Positions 7,794 through 17,195 of a stretch of DNA of 64,000 bases are shown here, piece after piece. Positions within the stretch are counted from its first letter, which is position 1. Each line of letters begins with the position of its first letter. The translations under genes and the position numbers were made by a program. Source of the DNA: Deltaproteobacteria bacterium (GTDB taxonomy: Bacteria > Desulfobacterota > Binatia > DP-6); contig VBKJ01000146.1 of assembly GCA_005879795.1 (NCBI GenBank), positions 1-64,000 on the forward strand, written 5' to 3'. The notes beneath the pieces are model-generated. The model did not search any database. It was not told the DNA's origin and saw only the letters and a program-made list of their open reading frames with translations.

Positions 7794-9230
7794 ATGCTGC
7801 TCTGCGGCACGACCAGACCGAATCGCCCTACTCTGACGCGGCGCTCCGCGCCTGCAGCTCTCGGCATCGCGGCTGCCCTCGTCGGCGGTCATGTCGCCCG
7901 CGCGGCCGATCTCGACTGGCACCGTCTCGGGAACGAGGCGGCCGAGGTGCTGGCCGACGTGATCCGCATCGACACCCAGAATCCGCCCGGCGGGGAGACG
8001 GCGGCGGCGAACGCGCTCGCCCGCAAGCTCGAGGGCGAAGGCATCGAGGCCCAGGTCTTCGAGTCATCGCCGGGCCGCGGCAACCTCCACGCCCGGCTCC
8101 CGGGCAACGGCGGCGCGCCGCCCATCATCCTGCTCGCGCATTTGGACGTGGTCCCGGCCGACCCCCGGGGCTGGCGCGTCCCGCCCTTCTCCGGCGCACT
8201 GGAGCACGGTTACGTCCATGGGCGCGGCGCGCTCGACGCGAAGGGCGTGGCGGTGGTCGAGCTGATGGCGCTCGTCGCGCTCAAGCGGAGCGGGCAGCCG
8301 ATCGACCGGGACGTGATCCTGCTCGCCACCGCCGACGAGGAGACGGGCGGCAAGGCCGGCGCGGGCTGGATCGTGCAGCACCGGCCCGAGCTGCTCGGGA
8401 ACGCTGAGTACCTGCTGACTGAGGGCGATCACATCCACGTCGCCCAGGGCAGGAGAAAGGTGGTTCAGGTCGCCGTGGCGGAGAAGACGCCGTTTTGGGT
8501 GAAGGTGATCGCGCGCGGGGAGGGTGGTCACGGCTCGACGCCCCCCGCGCAGACCGCCGTCACGCGGCTCGTCCGGGCGCTCGACAAGGTCCGTCGGTAC
8601 CGGACCGCCGTGCGGCTCGTGCGGCCGGTGGAGGAATACTTCGCCGCCCTGGCGCCCCTCGAGCGCGAGCCGTTGCGTAGCAAACTCGCCCACTTGAGCG
8701 AGGCGCTCGAAGATCCCGCCTTCCTTGCCGAGTTCACCCGCAACCCGCGCCAAAATGCCCTCATCCGGAACACCATGACGCCCACCGTCCTCGAAGGGAG
8801 CCCCAAGACCAACGTCATCCCCGAGGAGGCGAGCGCGCAGCTCGACTGCCGACTCCTGCCGGGGGAGCGCCCCACGGAGTTCCTCGCGCTTCTGCGCGAG
8901 GTGATCGCCGACGACGCCATCCGGATCGAGACGCTGCTCTCGTTCCCAGCCTCTTCCTCCGACTCGGCCTCCGGGCTGATGGCCGCCATCCGCAAGCTCG
9001 CGGCCGGCGACCTGGGCGGGGCGCCGGTCGTTCCGAGCGTGATCACGGGTTTCACGGACAGCCACTACTTCCGGGAGCACGGAATCGCGAGCTATGGTTT
9101 CGTACCCTTCGTCCTGAGCGAGGATGACGAGAAGACGGTCCACGGCGTCAACGAGCGCGTCTCGGTCGAGAACCTCCGCGACGGCGTGCAGCGGCTCGTC
9201 GCCTTGCTGCGCGCGCTGCCCGCTCGATAG
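7794..9230 (+). CDS. Secreted M20-family metallopeptidase
   Basis: 478 aa with ATG at 7794 preceded by AAAGGGG. An N-terminal signal peptide (about residues 15-38, SAPAALGIAAALVGGHVARA) points to export. The M20/CPG2 di-zinc site is complete: LAHLDVVP (His and following Asp), GRGALDAKG (bridging Asp), DEETGG (catalytic Glu and ligand Glu), TEGDH, and a C-terminal HGVNERV His. Members hydrolyse peptides, N-acyl amino acids or related amides; the sequence does not say which. Residues about 230-350 form the lid/dimerisation insert. It is alone on the strand with a long upstream interval. Confidence 0.85.
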   Translation: MLLCGTTRPNRPTLTRRSAPAALGIAAALVGGHVARAADLDWHRLGNEAAEVLADVIRIDTQNPPGGETAAANALARKLEGEGIEAQVFESSPGRGNLHARLPGNGGAPPIILLAHLDVVPADPRGWRVPPFSGALEHGYVHGRGALDAKGVAVVELMALVALKRSGQPIDRDVILLATADEETGGKAGAGWIVQHRPELLGNAEYLLTEGDHIHVAQGRRKVVQVAVAEKTPFWVKVIARGEGGHGSTPPAQTAVTRLVRALDKVRRYRTAVRLVRPVEEYFAALAPLEREPLRSKLAHLSEALEDPAFLAEFTRNPRQNALIRNTMTPTVLEGSPKTNVIPEEASAQLDCRLLPGERPTEFLALLREVIADDAIRIETLLSFPASSSDSASGLMAAIRKLAAGDLGGAPVVPSVITGFTDSHYFREHGIASYGFVPFVLSEDDEKTVHGVNERVSVENLRDGVQRLVALLRALPAR

Positions 9231-9304
9231 AGCATTTTCCGCGCCCGCGCAGTTGCAATTCCGGCTCCCGCTTGCTCTAAAGGGCCATTTCCGGAGAAGG
9301 GTGT

Positions 9305-10465
9305 GTGCTTCGGGCGGGAGCGGGACTGTCGACAGAGCGAGATTCGGCGCGCGCCGCGGCCGATGCGGCCACCGCAGCACTTACCTCTGCGAGCCTCGAG
9401 CGCGCCGATGTGCTGCTCGTCTTCGCGACTACGCCACACGGGCCCGGCTTCACGCGCGTCACCCGCACCGCGGGCGAGGTGTGCGGGACGGCGCAGGTGG
9501 TGGGCTGTAGCGCCGCAGGCGTGCTCGCCGGTGAGGAGGAAGTCGAGGGCGGTCCGGCCGTGGCCGTACTCGCGCTCGGCGGCGACTTCGTCGCCCGTCG
9601 CTTCTTCGTACCCTTGACGCGCGGGCGAGCCGAGCACGTTGCCGACGACATCCTCGACGCCGTCGGGGAGGGCGGAGGGGGTGACCGCGTCCTCTTTCTC
9701 TTCGGGGACACGTACCATCTCGAGCCCGAGCCGCTGTTTCGCGGACTCCGGCAGCGGCTGCCCGGTGTGGTGGTGGTGGGCGGCGGAGCGTCGGAGGACG
9801 GGAGCGTCGGTGAGGTGTCCGTCTTCTCGGGCAACGCGGCCTCCTCGGCAGCGGTAGCCGGTGTGGCGCTGGAAGGCTCGCTGCGCGCGACGGTGGGCGT
9901 GACGCACGCCCTGCGGCGCGCGAGCCCCGTGTGGCGAGTCACCGCCGCGCGGGGCAACTGGATCCTCGCGTTGGATGGGCGACCCGCTTACGAGGTCTTC
10001 GCCTCTGTGGTCCCCTCCCCGCTGCTCGCGCATCCGCGCCGCGCGCTCGCCACCGTGCTCGCCGGCTTGCTGGTCGGCGAGGACGAGTTCGTCGCCCGCC
10101 ACCTGCTCGCGCTCGACGCCGAGCACGGCGCCCTTGCCGTCGCGGCTCCGGTCGCCGAGGGCCAGCGCGTGTTCTTCGGCGTTCGCGATCCGCTCGGGGC
10201 ACGCGAGGGTCTGCAACGCCTGCTCGCCGACCAGGCGGCGGCATGGCAGGCGCCGGAAGCCGCGGCCGCACTCTACGTTACCTGCGTCGGCCGGGGGCGC
10301 GGCTTCTACGGCGTCCCAGGCCTGGAGAGCGCCTATCTGCGGCAGCACCTCGGCAGGCTTCCGGTTGCGGGGTTCTTCAGCGGGGCGGAGTTCGGGCCGG
10401 GCGCGGACGGGACGCAGCTTCATCAGTACACCGGCGTGCTCACCGTGCTGGGCCCCGGCGCATGA
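9305..10465 (+). CDS. FIST-domain sensory protein
   Basis: 386 aa with FIST N-terminal and C-terminal (FIST_C) domains, a proposed small-ligand (amino acid) sensor module usually linked to signal transduction. The N-terminal part has VVGCSAAGVLAGEEE and VVVGGGASEDG; the C-terminal part has YVTCVGRGRGFYG and VAGFFSGAEFGPG, a typical FIST_C ending. GTG at 9305 has GGAGAAGG five bases upstream. There is no attached kinase, GGDEF or HD domain, so it is a stand-alone sensor. A coiled-coil protein gene follows on the same strand. Confidence 0.82.
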   Translation: MLRAGAGLSTERDSARAAADAATAALTSASLERADVLLVFATTPHGPGFTRVTRTAGEVCGTAQVVGCSAAGVLAGEEEVEGGPAVAVLALGGDFVARRFFVPLTRGRAEHVADDILDAVGEGGGGDRVLFLFGDTYHLEPEPLFRGLRQRLPGVVVVGGGASEDGSVGEVSVFSGNAASSAAVAGVALEGSLRATVGVTHALRRASPVWRVTAARGNWILALDGRPAYEVFASVVPSPLLAHPRRALATVLAGLLVGEDEFVARHLLALDAEHGALAVAAPVAEGQRVFFGVRDPLGAREGLQRLLADQAAAWQAPEAAAALYVTCVGRGRGFYGVPGLESAYLRQHLGRLPVAGFFSGAEFGPGADGTQLHQYTGVLTVLGPGA

Positions 10466-10529
10466 TAGGTACGGGGGAACAGGGAAGGACCGGGCGCGCG
10501 CGGGCGCGCCACTCGAGAAGGAGGACGTG

Positions 10530-11360
10530 ATGGGACGTGTGAAGGAGCAGTCGCGCGGGCGGCTCGCCGTGCTGCAGGACGTCCTGACGGGGGGCGGGAA
10601 GGCTCTGGTCGGCCAGGCGCAGAGCCTGGGCGCCGGGGTGCAGCGCCGCATCGTCGAGGTGGGGCGCGGCGTCGAGAGCCAGGTGACCACGCTCATCGCC
10701 GGGATCGAGGAGCGGCTCTCCGAGCGCCTGGACGTTCTCCTCGATCGCCTCGCGGTGTCGCTGCGGCGCGATCTAGACCGCGTCCGCGAGCGCGTCCGGG
10801 CGGTCGAGAATCGCCTGGCCGACGTGCCGAAGGAGGGAGTGCGCGAGCTGTTGGCTCCCCTGCAGTCGATCGCGAGCGGCGCGGGGGAGCGGGCATCCGC
10901 AGCCCTGGCGCGCATCGAAGAGCTCTCGCTCCGCCTCCAGCATGCGGAGCGGCGCGTCGCCGAGCTCACGCGCGAGGCCACGCGCGAGACGCTCGACGCT
11001 GGGGAGCTCCTGCAGCGGCTCGAGCGAACCGAGCAGCGTCTCACCGACCTCGGGCGTGAGGTCGGCACCAAGCTCGGCGAGCTGGGCGCGCTCCGCGAGC
11101 GTCTTACCAGGATCGAGGGGCGGGTGGTCGAGAGCTCCAAGGATCAGATCGCGCGGGCGGGCGAGGCGACGGGCTTCCGGGACCGCGTGACGCGCCTCGA
11201 GGGCCGGCTGAGCGATCTCTCCAAGGAGCAGGTCGCCCGCGCGGTCGAAACGGCGGGCCTCCGCGAGCGGCTCTTCCGCGTGGAGCAGCGCAGCGGGACC
11301 TCGGCAGCGGCCGGGGCGTTCGCCGAGCCCGAGCGCGCTCCCGTCTCGGTCGAGGATTAG
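10530..11360 (+). CDS. Long coiled-coil protein (276 aa), phasin-like in appearance
   Basis: ATG at 10530 has GAGAAGGAGG upstream. Apart from a short N-terminus and a Pro/Ala-rich tail, the product is almost entirely helical heptads with R/E/L content. Residues 192-219 (LTRIEGR...) and 220-247 (VTRLEGR...) are a tandem 28-residue (four-heptad) repeat. The region 12-65 (LQDVLTGGGKALVGQAQSL) is amphipathic, as in phasins or membrane-curvature proteins. No known family is assigned; a granule-surface, structural or scaffold role is possible. It ends six bases before gloB. Confidence 0.6.
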   Translation: MGRVKEQSRGRLAVLQDVLTGGGKALVGQAQSLGAGVQRRIVEVGRGVESQVTTLIAGIEERLSERLDVLLDRLAVSLRRDLDRVRERVRAVENRLADVPKEGVRELLAPLQSIASGAGERASAALARIEELSLRLQHAERRVAELTREATRETLDAGELLQRLERTEQRLTDLGREVGTKLGELGALRERLTRIEGRVVESSKDQIARAGEATGFRDRVTRLEGRLSDLSKEQVARAVETAGLRERLFRVEQRSGTSAAAGAFAEPERAPVSVED

Positions 11361-11366
11361 CTCGCG

Positions 11367-12146
11367 GTGGAGATCGTCCCTGTTCCTCAGCTCGCCGACA
11401 ACTATGCCTACCTGCTGGTCGATCCCGAGTCCCGCGAGGCCGCCGTCGTCGATTGCGCCGAGGCGGCGGCCGTGCTCGCCGAGGCGGAAAGCGCGGGCGC
11501 GCGGCTCACGGCTGTGCTCGCCACCCACCACCACTTCGACCACGTCGGTGGCAACCCGGACCTCCTGGCCGCCCTCCCTGGTCTTCACGTCTACGGCTCG
11601 GCCGACGACGCGCCCCGCATCCCCGGGATCACCCATCGCGTGCGGGACGGCGACCCGGTCCAGGTCGGCGCCTTCCCGGGCCGGGCGATCACGATCCCGG
11701 CGCACACCAGCGGCCACGTCGCGTACTACTTCCCGAGCGTGAGCGCCGTGTTCACCGGCGACACGCTCTTCGCGGCGGGCTGCGGCCGCCTCTTCGAGGG
11801 TGACGCGGCGCAGATGATGGCGTCGCTCGCCAAGCTCGCCGCGCTTCCCGACGACACGCGCGTCTACTGCGGCCACGAGTACACCGAGAAGAACCTCCGC
11901 TTCGCGGCCATGCTCGAGCCGGGAAACCGGGCGCTCGCCGCCAAGCTGGCCGCCGTGCAAGCGCTCCGCCGCGAGGGGAAGTGCACCGTGCCGAGCACGA
12001 TCGCCGAGGAGAAGGCGACCAATCCGTTCCTGCGCATCGACAGCCCCGAGCTTGCGGCCTCGGTCCGGGCACGGGTTCCCGACCTGCCGCCCGGAGACCG
12101 TGTGGCGCTCTTCGCCGCGCTTCGGGCTCTGAAGGACCGCTTCTGA
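11367..12146 (+). CDS. gloB: Hydroxyacylglutathione hydrolase (glyoxalase II)
   Basis: 259-aa metallo-beta-lactamase-fold hydrolase that releases D-lactate and glutathione from S-lactoylglutathione in methylglyoxal detoxification. Metal motif THHHFDHVGG (residues about 53-62), then HTSGH, GDTLFAAGCGR and CGHEYT, with the glutathione-binding C-terminal region ending in NPFLR. GTG start at 11367. It fits with a glutathione-synthesis gene (gshA) elsewhere in the window. The enoyl-CoA hydratase start shares one base with its stop. Confidence 0.92.
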   Translation: MEIVPVPQLADNYAYLLVDPESREAAVVDCAEAAAVLAEAESAGARLTAVLATHHHFDHVGGNPDLLAALPGLHVYGSADDAPRIPGITHRVRDGDPVQVGAFPGRAITIPAHTSGHVAYYFPSVSAVFTGDTLFAAGCGRLFEGDAAQMMASLAKLAALPDDTRVYCGHEYTEKNLRFAAMLEPGNRALAAKLAAVQALRREGKCTVPSTIAEEKATNPFLRIDSPELAASVRARVPDLPPGDRVALFAALRALKDRF

Positions 12147-12919
12147 TGCCCGACCTGATCCTGAGCCGTATCGCCGACCTTGTGTGCACCATTACCCTCA
12201 ACCGGCCCGAGAAGCGCAACGCGCTCAGCACCGAGATGATCGAGGCCCTCCACGCTACCCTCGCCCAGGTGGCCGCACGCGAGGACGTCCGCGTCGTGGT
12301 GCTGGCGAGCGCCGGGGGTGTCTTCTGCGCGGGCCTCGACCTGCGCGAGCTCGCGGCACAGCGGGAGGCCGGCCGGGTGGAGACGCACCCCCTCCAGGAC
12401 GCGCTCGAGAACCTCGAGCGCTGCCCGCATCCCACGATTGCCGCCGTCCAGGGCGATGCCATCGCCGGAGGCTGCGAGCTGGCACTGCACTGCGACCTCC
12501 GCGTCGCCTCCGACCGCGCCCACTTCGCGATGCCGCTCGCCCGTATCGGCATCGCGGTGCCCGTGACGCTCACCTGGAAGCTCGTCGACACGATCGGTGC
12601 GGCGGCGACGAAGGAACTGCTCTTCACCGGCGAGGGCCTCGGCGCCCCGGAGGCGCTCGCGCTCGGGCTCGTGAACCGCGTCGTCCCCCCCGGGAGTCTC
12701 GAGGCCGCCGTGGGGGAGCTGGCGCGCCAGATCGCTCACAATGCGCCGCTCTCGGTCCGCGCCATGAAGGCGTTCGTGCAGCGCCTGGCCGAGGAGCGGC
12801 GAGCCTACCGGCGGGACGAGCTGGAGGCCCTCTTCCACCGCGTGCAGGGCAGCGCGGACGCGCGCGAGGGCCTGGCCGCACAGCGCGAGCGCCGTTCGCC
12901 CGTGTTCCGCGGCGAGTAG
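12146..12919 (+). CDS. Enoyl-CoA hydratase/isomerase family protein
   Basis: 257-aa crotonase-fold protein. It shows the NRPEKRNALS N-terminus, the FCAGLDL oxyanion segment, QGDAIAGGCELALHCDLRVAS (second oxyanion-hole Gly) and the C-terminal GLVNRVVP region. The classical hydratase Glu pair cannot be placed with confidence (position near AMPLARIGIAVPV has Ala/Ile instead), so the exact reaction (hydration, isomerisation or another crotonase reaction) is uncertain. ATG at 12146 overlaps the gloB stop by one base. Confidence 0.85.
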   Translation: MPDLILSRIADLVCTITLNRPEKRNALSTEMIEALHATLAQVAAREDVRVVVLASAGGVFCAGLDLRELAAQREAGRVETHPLQDALENLERCPHPTIAAVQGDAIAGGCELALHCDLRVASDRAHFAMPLARIGIAVPVTLTWKLVDTIGAAATKELLFTGEGLGAPEALALGLVNRVVPPGSLEAAVGELARQIAHNAPLSVRAMKAFVQRLAEERRAYRRDELEALFHRVQGSADAREGLAAQRERRSPVFRGE

Positions 12920-12929
12920 GCCCCGAGTC

Positions 12930-15026
12930 TCAGGCGCCCGACTGGAGCAGCCGGGCGAGCTCCTCCGCTCGGGTGACGGGTGCCGCGCAGGTGAAGTTGC
13001 GGCAGACGTATGCCGTCGCCCGCCCGTCCACCGCCGGCCGCTCGCGAGCGGGGGCCGGCAGGTCGGGCTCATCCGGCTGGGTGGCGACCAGCACCCGGTG
13101 CGGCCAGTAGGCGCGGGCGACCTCGGCCCACAGGGCATCGGTGTCGGTCGCGCCGCGTCGCCCCACGACCACCACCTCGACCGGTCCCTCGAGGAAGAAC
13201 TCCAACCCCTGGAGGTACGTCGCGTAGGCGAACGGATTCTCGGCCGCTTCGTCGTGATAGAGGTGGAGGATCTCCTCGGCACGGGCGCGATGGCTGGCCT
13301 CCCCGGTCAGGTGATGCAGGCGAAGCAGCACGTGCGCCGCGACCGCGTTGCCGGAGGGTAGGGAGCCGTCGCCCGCCGGCTTGCTGCGCGCGATCAGCTG
13401 CTCCTCGTCGTGCGCGACGAAGAAGTAGCCCCCGCCCGCGCCGTCGTGGAAGCGGGCGTCGAGGGCGGCCACCAGCTCCTCCGCCCGCCCGAGGTGCACC
13501 CGCTCGCCGGTGGCCTCGTAGAGGTCGAGGAAGGCGCTAGCGAGGAAGGCGTGGTCGTCCAGGTAGGCGCCGTGCTTCGCGCGCCCGCTCACCCACCCGT
13601 GGAGCAGCTTCCCCCCGGCCCGCATGCGCGTCCAGACGAACTCCGCGGCCGCGCACGCTGCCCCGAGGAAGCGGGCGGCCCGGAGCACTCGGCCTGCCTC
13701 GGCCAGCGTCCCGATCATGAGGCCGTTCCAGCTCGCCAGGATCTTCTCGTCGCGCGCCGGCGCCGCCCGCTGCGCGCGAGCGGCCAGCAGCCGGGCGCGG
13801 GCGCGCTCGAGCGATGCCGCCACGTCGGCGGGGCTCCGGCCGAACATCCTCGCGACCTGCTCGACGGTCAGGGTGACGTGCGGAACGCTCCTCCCCTCGA
13901 AGTTTCCCTGGTCGGAGATGTCCCAGTAGCGGCAGACCAGGTCGACGTCGTTCGCGTCGACGACTCGGGCCACCTCCGCGGGGGTCCAGACGAAGTATTT
14001 CCCCTCCTCGCCCTCGCTGTCGGCGTCGGTCGCGGAGTAGAAGCCGCCTTCAGGGTGCCGCATGTCGCGCAGCACGTAGTCGAGTGTCTCCTCGACGACG
14101 CGGCGGAGCCCCGGCTCGCCGGTCACCTGGTAGGCCTCCAGGTACAGACGCGCGAGCTGCGCGTTGTCGTACAGCATCTTCTCGAAATGGGGCACGAGCC
14201 AGCGCGCGTCCACCGCGTAGCGGTGGAAGCCGCCCCCAACCTGGTCGTACACACCGCCCCTCGCCATCCGCTCGCAGGTGAGGAGCACCACGTCGAGCAA
14301 CGCGGGGTTGCCGGTCGCGCGGTGCTGCCGCAGGAAGAGCTGGAAGGCCGACGTGTGCGGGAATTTGGGCGCCCCGCCGAGTCCGCCGTCGGCGCGGTCG
14401 GCATGGGCGAGGAGAGCCTCCGCCGCACGGCGCGGGAGGGTCGGGTCGAGGGGACGCCCGGTGGCCTGGGCGTGCTCGAAGCGCGCCAGGCCGGAGACGA
14501 TCTGCTCGACCGACCTGGCCACGTCGGCCGGGCGCTCCCGGTAGGCCCGCGCCACCGCTTCGAGGACGCGCGGAAAGCCGGGTAGCCCGTGCCGGTCCAC
14601 GGGCGGGAAGTAGGTGCCACCGTAAAAGGGCTTGCCCTCCGGCGTCAGGAACACGGTCATCGGCCAGCCGCCGCGACCGGTCAGCGCCTGCACGGCCTTC
14701 ATGTAGACGTCGTCGATGTCGGGCCGCTCCTCGCGATCGACCTTCACGCTGATGAAGAGCTCGTTCATGAGACGCGCGATGTCCGGGTTCGCGAACGACT
14801 CGCGCTCCATCACGTGACACCAGTGGCAGGCGGAGTAGCCGACGGAGAGCAGGATCGGCTTGTTCTCCGCGCGGGCCCGCCCGAACGCCTCCTCGCCCCA
14901 CGCAAACCAGTCGACAGGGTTGTCCGCGTGCTGGAGGAGGTAGGGGCTGGTCTCGCGGGCGAGACGGTTCGGGGGCACCACGCCCGCATGGTGGCAGCGC
15001 GCCCGCGGCGGTGCAACGCCCGTCAT
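12930..15026 (-). CDS. DUF255 thioredoxin-like / cellobiose-epimerase-like protein (YyaL/SSP411 family)
   Basis: 698-aa cytosolic protein of the YyaL/SPATA20 family. The N-terminus has the family hallmark [21 protein letters not shown] and a thioredoxin-fold CHWC motif (in [14 protein letters not shown]), followed by [19 protein letters not shown] and a long alpha/alpha-barrel region like N-acylglucosamine epimerases. Function in bacteria is not settled. ATG at 15026 is the longest start, but GTG codons at 14981 or 14978 give the usual N-terminus, and neither has a strong ribosome site. Convergent with the enoyl-CoA hydratase gene and divergent from 15067. Confidence 0.85.
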   Translation of the reverse strand: MTGVAPPRARCHHAGVVPPNRLARETSPYLLQHADNPVDWFAWGEEAFGRARAENKPILLSVGYSACHWCHVMERESFANPDIARLMNELFISVKVDREERPDIDDVYMKAVQALTGRGGWPMTVFLTPEGKPFYGGTYFPPVDRHGLPGFPRVLEAVARAYRERPADVARSVEQIVSGLARFEHAQATGRPLDPTLPRRAAEALLAHADRADGGLGGAPKFPHTSAFQLFLRQHRATGNPALLDVVLLTCERMARGGVYDQVGGGFHRYAVDARWLVPHFEKMLYDNAQLARLYLEAYQVTGEPGLRRVVEETLDYVLRDMRHPEGGFYSATDADSEGEEGKYFVWTPAEVARVVDANDVDLVCRYWDISDQGNFEGRSVPHVTLTVEQVARMFGRSPADVAASLERARARLLAARAQRAAPARDEKILASWNGLMIGTLAEAGRVLRAARFLGAACAAAEFVWTRMRAGGKLLHGWVSGRAKHGAYLDDHAFLASAFLDLYEATGERVHLGRAEELVAALDARFHDGAGGGYFFVAHDEEQLIARSKPAGDGSLPSGNAVAAHVLLRLHHLTGEASHRARAEEILHLYHDEAAENPFAYATYLQGLEFFLEGPVEVVVVGRRGATDTDALWAEVARAYWPHRVLVATQPDEPDLPAPARERPAVDGRATAYVCRNFTCAAPVTRAEELARLLQSGA

Positions 15027-15066
15027 CGATTGACAGCCGGGCGCCCCCGGCGCTAGCTACGCGCCG

Positions 15067-15297
15067 ATGCGGACGGTGTACGTGGCCGACTACCCCGCCA
15101 TCCAGCATCGCCACGACAACGGCGATGTCGTCACGGTCCGGTTGAAGCGCCGCAAGGGCGGCTTCCGCACCACCTGCGAGGGATGCAAGACGGAGTTCGT
15201 CTACCGCAAACCTGCACCCAGCACCATGCCACACTTCAAATCGCCGCTCCTGCCGCCGATCAAGGGCAACTGGGACAGCGGGGACGACGACCACTGA
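15067..15297 (+). CDS. Small hypothetical protein with Cys pair
   Basis: 76 aa. A single CEGCK motif (C-x-x-C) at residues 38-41 could bind a metal or be redox active. The rest is polar and basic (VRLKRRKGGFRTTCEGC) with an acidic GDDDH end. No signal peptide or membrane helix. ATG at 15067, divergent from the DUF255 gene; its stop precedes the D-2-hydroxyacid dehydrogenase frame by one base, so the two may be cotranscribed. Not recognised beyond this. Confidence 0.5.
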   Translation: MRTVYVADYPAIQHRHDNGDVVTVRLKRRKGGFRTTCEGCKTEFVYRKPAPSTMPHFKSPLLPPIKGNWDSGDDDH

Positions 15298-15328
15298 GGT
15301 GCCGACGTCGCTGCGCCGGCCTGCGCCC

Positions 15329-16342
15329 GTGAATATCCTCCTCAACTTCCATCTCGGGCAGGACGTACGCATCGCCGTGCCCGAGGGGACGCTCGCGACG
15401 CTGCGCGAGCGGTTCCCCGCCGTCACCTTCGTCGGCGCCGACGACGCTGAAACTTTGGTCCGGCAGGCGGCCGACGCCGAGGTGTTCTACGGCTTCCAGT
15501 TCCCCTCGGAGCTGGTTCCAAAGGCGCCGCGGCTGCGCTGGATCCAGTCGGCGTCGGCAGGCATCGAGGGCAACCTCTCGCCACCGGTCGTGGAGCGCGG
15601 GATCCTCCTCACCAACGGCGCGGGGATCGCATCGACGGGGATCGCCGAGCACGTGCTCGGCGTCATGCTGGCGTTCTGCCGTAATCTCCACGTCGCCGGC
15701 CGGCTGCAGCGCGAGGGGCGCTGGAACCGCCCCGCGGTCATGGCCGGCAGCGGCATCCCGATCCGCGAGTTCCGAGGGAGCGGCGTGGCCGTGCTGGGCC
15801 TCGGGCCGATCGGCGCAGCGGTCGCAGCCGACTCGGCGGCTCTGGGAGCCACTGTCCGGGGCCTACGACGCCACCCGCCTGCGCAGGCACCCCCGCCCTA
15901 CGAGGCGGTGGTCGGGCCGGAGGGGCTCCCGGATCTCCTGGGTTGGGCGCACTTCGTGGTGCTCGCGGTGCCGCACACGCCCGAGACCGAGGGCATGATC
16001 GGCGAGCGGGAGCTCGGGCTCATGCGCCGCGACGCCGTGCTCGTGAACGTCGCCCGAGGATCGGTCGTCGACGAGGCGGCGCTCCTCGACGCGCTCCGCC
16101 GCGGGTTGATCGCCGGCGCGGGACTCGACGTCTTCGCGGAGGAACCCCTCGCAGCGTCGAGCCCTCTCTGGGCCCTACCGAACGTCATCCTCACCCCGCA
16201 CGTCGCGGGGGCGACGCCCCGCTACCTCGAACGGGCTCTCGAGCTCTTCATCGAGAACCTCGGGCGCTATCTGGAGGGACAGCCGCTCCGGAACCTCGTC
16301 GACCACGCGCTCGGTTATCCCAGAACCAGTGATTCCGTCTAG
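15329..16342 (+). CDS. D-2-hydroxyacid dehydrogenase (NAD-dependent)
   Basis: Member of the D-isomer-specific 2-hydroxyacid dehydrogenase family, reducing 2-oxoacids with NAD(P)H. The Rossmann loop AVLGLGPIGAAVA lies about residue 155; VARGSVVDEAAL carries the catalytic Arg region, FAEEPL the Glu and LTPHVAG the catalytic His. Length is 337 aa from the GTG at 15329, which gives the normal family beginning (NILLNFHL). The frame is open to a GTG at 15299. The substrate cannot be told from sequence. A strong hairpin follows. Confidence 0.88.
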   Translation: MNILLNFHLGQDVRIAVPEGTLATLRERFPAVTFVGADDAETLVRQAADAEVFYGFQFPSELVPKAPRLRWIQSASAGIEGNLSPPVVERGILLTNGAGIASTGIAEHVLGVMLAFCRNLHVAGRLQREGRWNRPAVMAGSGIPIREFRGSGVAVLGLGPIGAAVAADSAALGATVRGLRRHPPAQAPPPYEAVVGPEGLPDLLGWAHFVVLAVPHTPETEGMIGERELGLMRRDAVLVNVARGSVVDEAALLDALRRGLIAGAGLDVFAEEPLAASSPLWALPNVILTPHVAGATPRYLERALELFIENLGRYLEGQPLRNLVDHALGYPRTSDSV

Positions 16343-16366
16343 TTGGGAGCGGGTAGCATTCGCTGT

Positions 16367-16391
16367 CGGGCCTGCGTGATTGACAGGCCCG
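16367..16391 (+). terminator. Terminator-like hairpin after the dehydrogenase gene
   Basis: Perfect 8-bp inverted repeat CGGGCCTG/CAGGCCCG with a 9-base loop, 25 bases after the dehydrogenase stop. No T-tract follows. It separates that gene from the riboswitch-rlpA unit. Confidence 0.45.
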
Positions 16392-16428
16392 CTGGTCCTC
16401 CGGCAATACGGCGGCAATTGGAAGCGAC

Positions 16429-16552
16429 ATACGCCTAATCCCCGCAGGGGAGCGGAGGACCCAGCGCCTGGGGTCAATCCGGGGCCACCTAGGTGGGCCC
16501 GGACGGGCTAGCTCTTTGAGCCCGAACCCGTCAGCTAACTTCGCCGGCGTTC
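16429..16552 (+). ncRNA. c-di-AMP riboswitch (ydaO-yuaA type) controlling rlpA
   Basis: The leader before rlpA carries the conserved core of the ydaO/yuaA riboswitch: CGCCTAATC at 16432-16440, GGGGAGCGGAGGACCC (from 16445), a GGGGTCAATCC block, and the near-invariant CCCGAACCCGTCAGCTAAC at 16521-16539 followed by TTCG. A P1 stem can form between ACGCC at 16431-16435 and GGCGT at 16546-16550. These aptamers bind cyclic di-AMP and usually turn off wall-hydrolase or K+/osmolyte genes. The ribosome site AAGGAG (16553-16558) follows directly, so control could act on initiation or termination. Identification is by conserved sequence blocks; no structure search was run. Confidence 0.9.
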
Positions 16553-16565
16553 AAGGAGCGGGATC

Positions 16566-17003
16566 ATGCAGACTGTGCCCCGTGGGGCCGGGGGAGCAAT
16601 CCCCCGGCACCCTTTTCATGCGCGAACGAGTGCGTCCTGGCTCTTCGCGGTGGCCGTCGCGTCGCTGATCGTCTGGGTGTGCCCCGCCCGCGCGGACATG
16701 GTTCCGGGCGAGCCCGTCGTCGGACACGCTTCGTGGTACGGAGGGGAGTTCGCGCGCCGTCCGACCGCGAGCGGCGAGCTCTTCGACCCATTCAAGCTGA
16801 CCGGCGCCCACCGCACGCTCCCGCTCGGGAGCAAGGTCAAGGTCACGAACCTGCTCAACGGTCGCTCCGTGATGGTCACGATCAACGACCGCGGACCCTA
16901 CAAGCGGCGCCGCGAGATCGACCTGTCCTACAGGGCGGCGAGCGTCCTCGGCATCGTGCGTCGGGGCGTCGCGCGCGTGCGCATCGAGCTGGTCGACTCC
17001 TGA
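16566..17003 (+). CDS. rlpA: RlpA-family (double-psi beta-barrel) septal wall hydrolase
   Basis: 145 aa. N-terminal hydrophobic helix at residues about 24-43 (ASWLFAVAVASLIVWVCPARA) is a signal peptide with a long basic front. The mature part is one double-psi beta-barrel domain: GHASWYGGEF, RPTASGELFDP, HRTLPLGSKVKVTNL and INDRGPYK, with the catalytic Asp in NDRGP. RlpA cleaves denuded glycan at division sites. It lacks the C-terminal SPOR domain of classical RlpA, as in many short members. ATG at 16566 with AAGGAG. Controlled by the c-di-AMP riboswitch just upstream. Confidence 0.9.
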   Translation: MQTVPRGAGGAIPRHPFHARTSASWLFAVAVASLIVWVCPARADMVPGEPVVGHASWYGGEFARRPTASGELFDPFKLTGAHRTLPLGSKVKVTNLLNGRSVMVTINDRGPYKRRREIDLSYRAASVLGIVRRGVARVRIELVDS

Positions 17004-17195
17004 CGAGGGGTGCCCCGGGCGTCCGAGCACGTGGACACGCTCGCCCGCCCCCTCGAGCCGGGCACGCCAGCCCCTCGGTGACCGAGCCGACCCCCGCCTG
17101 TCGCTCAGTGAGCCCCGGCATGGAGGCGGCCGAGTAGCCCCGGAAGGTGCGGGGCGCAAAGGTTCGCTCCGCGCCGCCGGACGGAGCGCGCAGAG

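Noticed and set aside
12930-15056. Several plus-strand frames across the DUF255 gene
   Set aside because: Antisense shadows of a well-supported reverse-strand gene.
17004-17195. Possible second riboswitch between rlpA and paralogue A
   Set aside because: Some GC-rich stems but no conserved riboswitch blocks.
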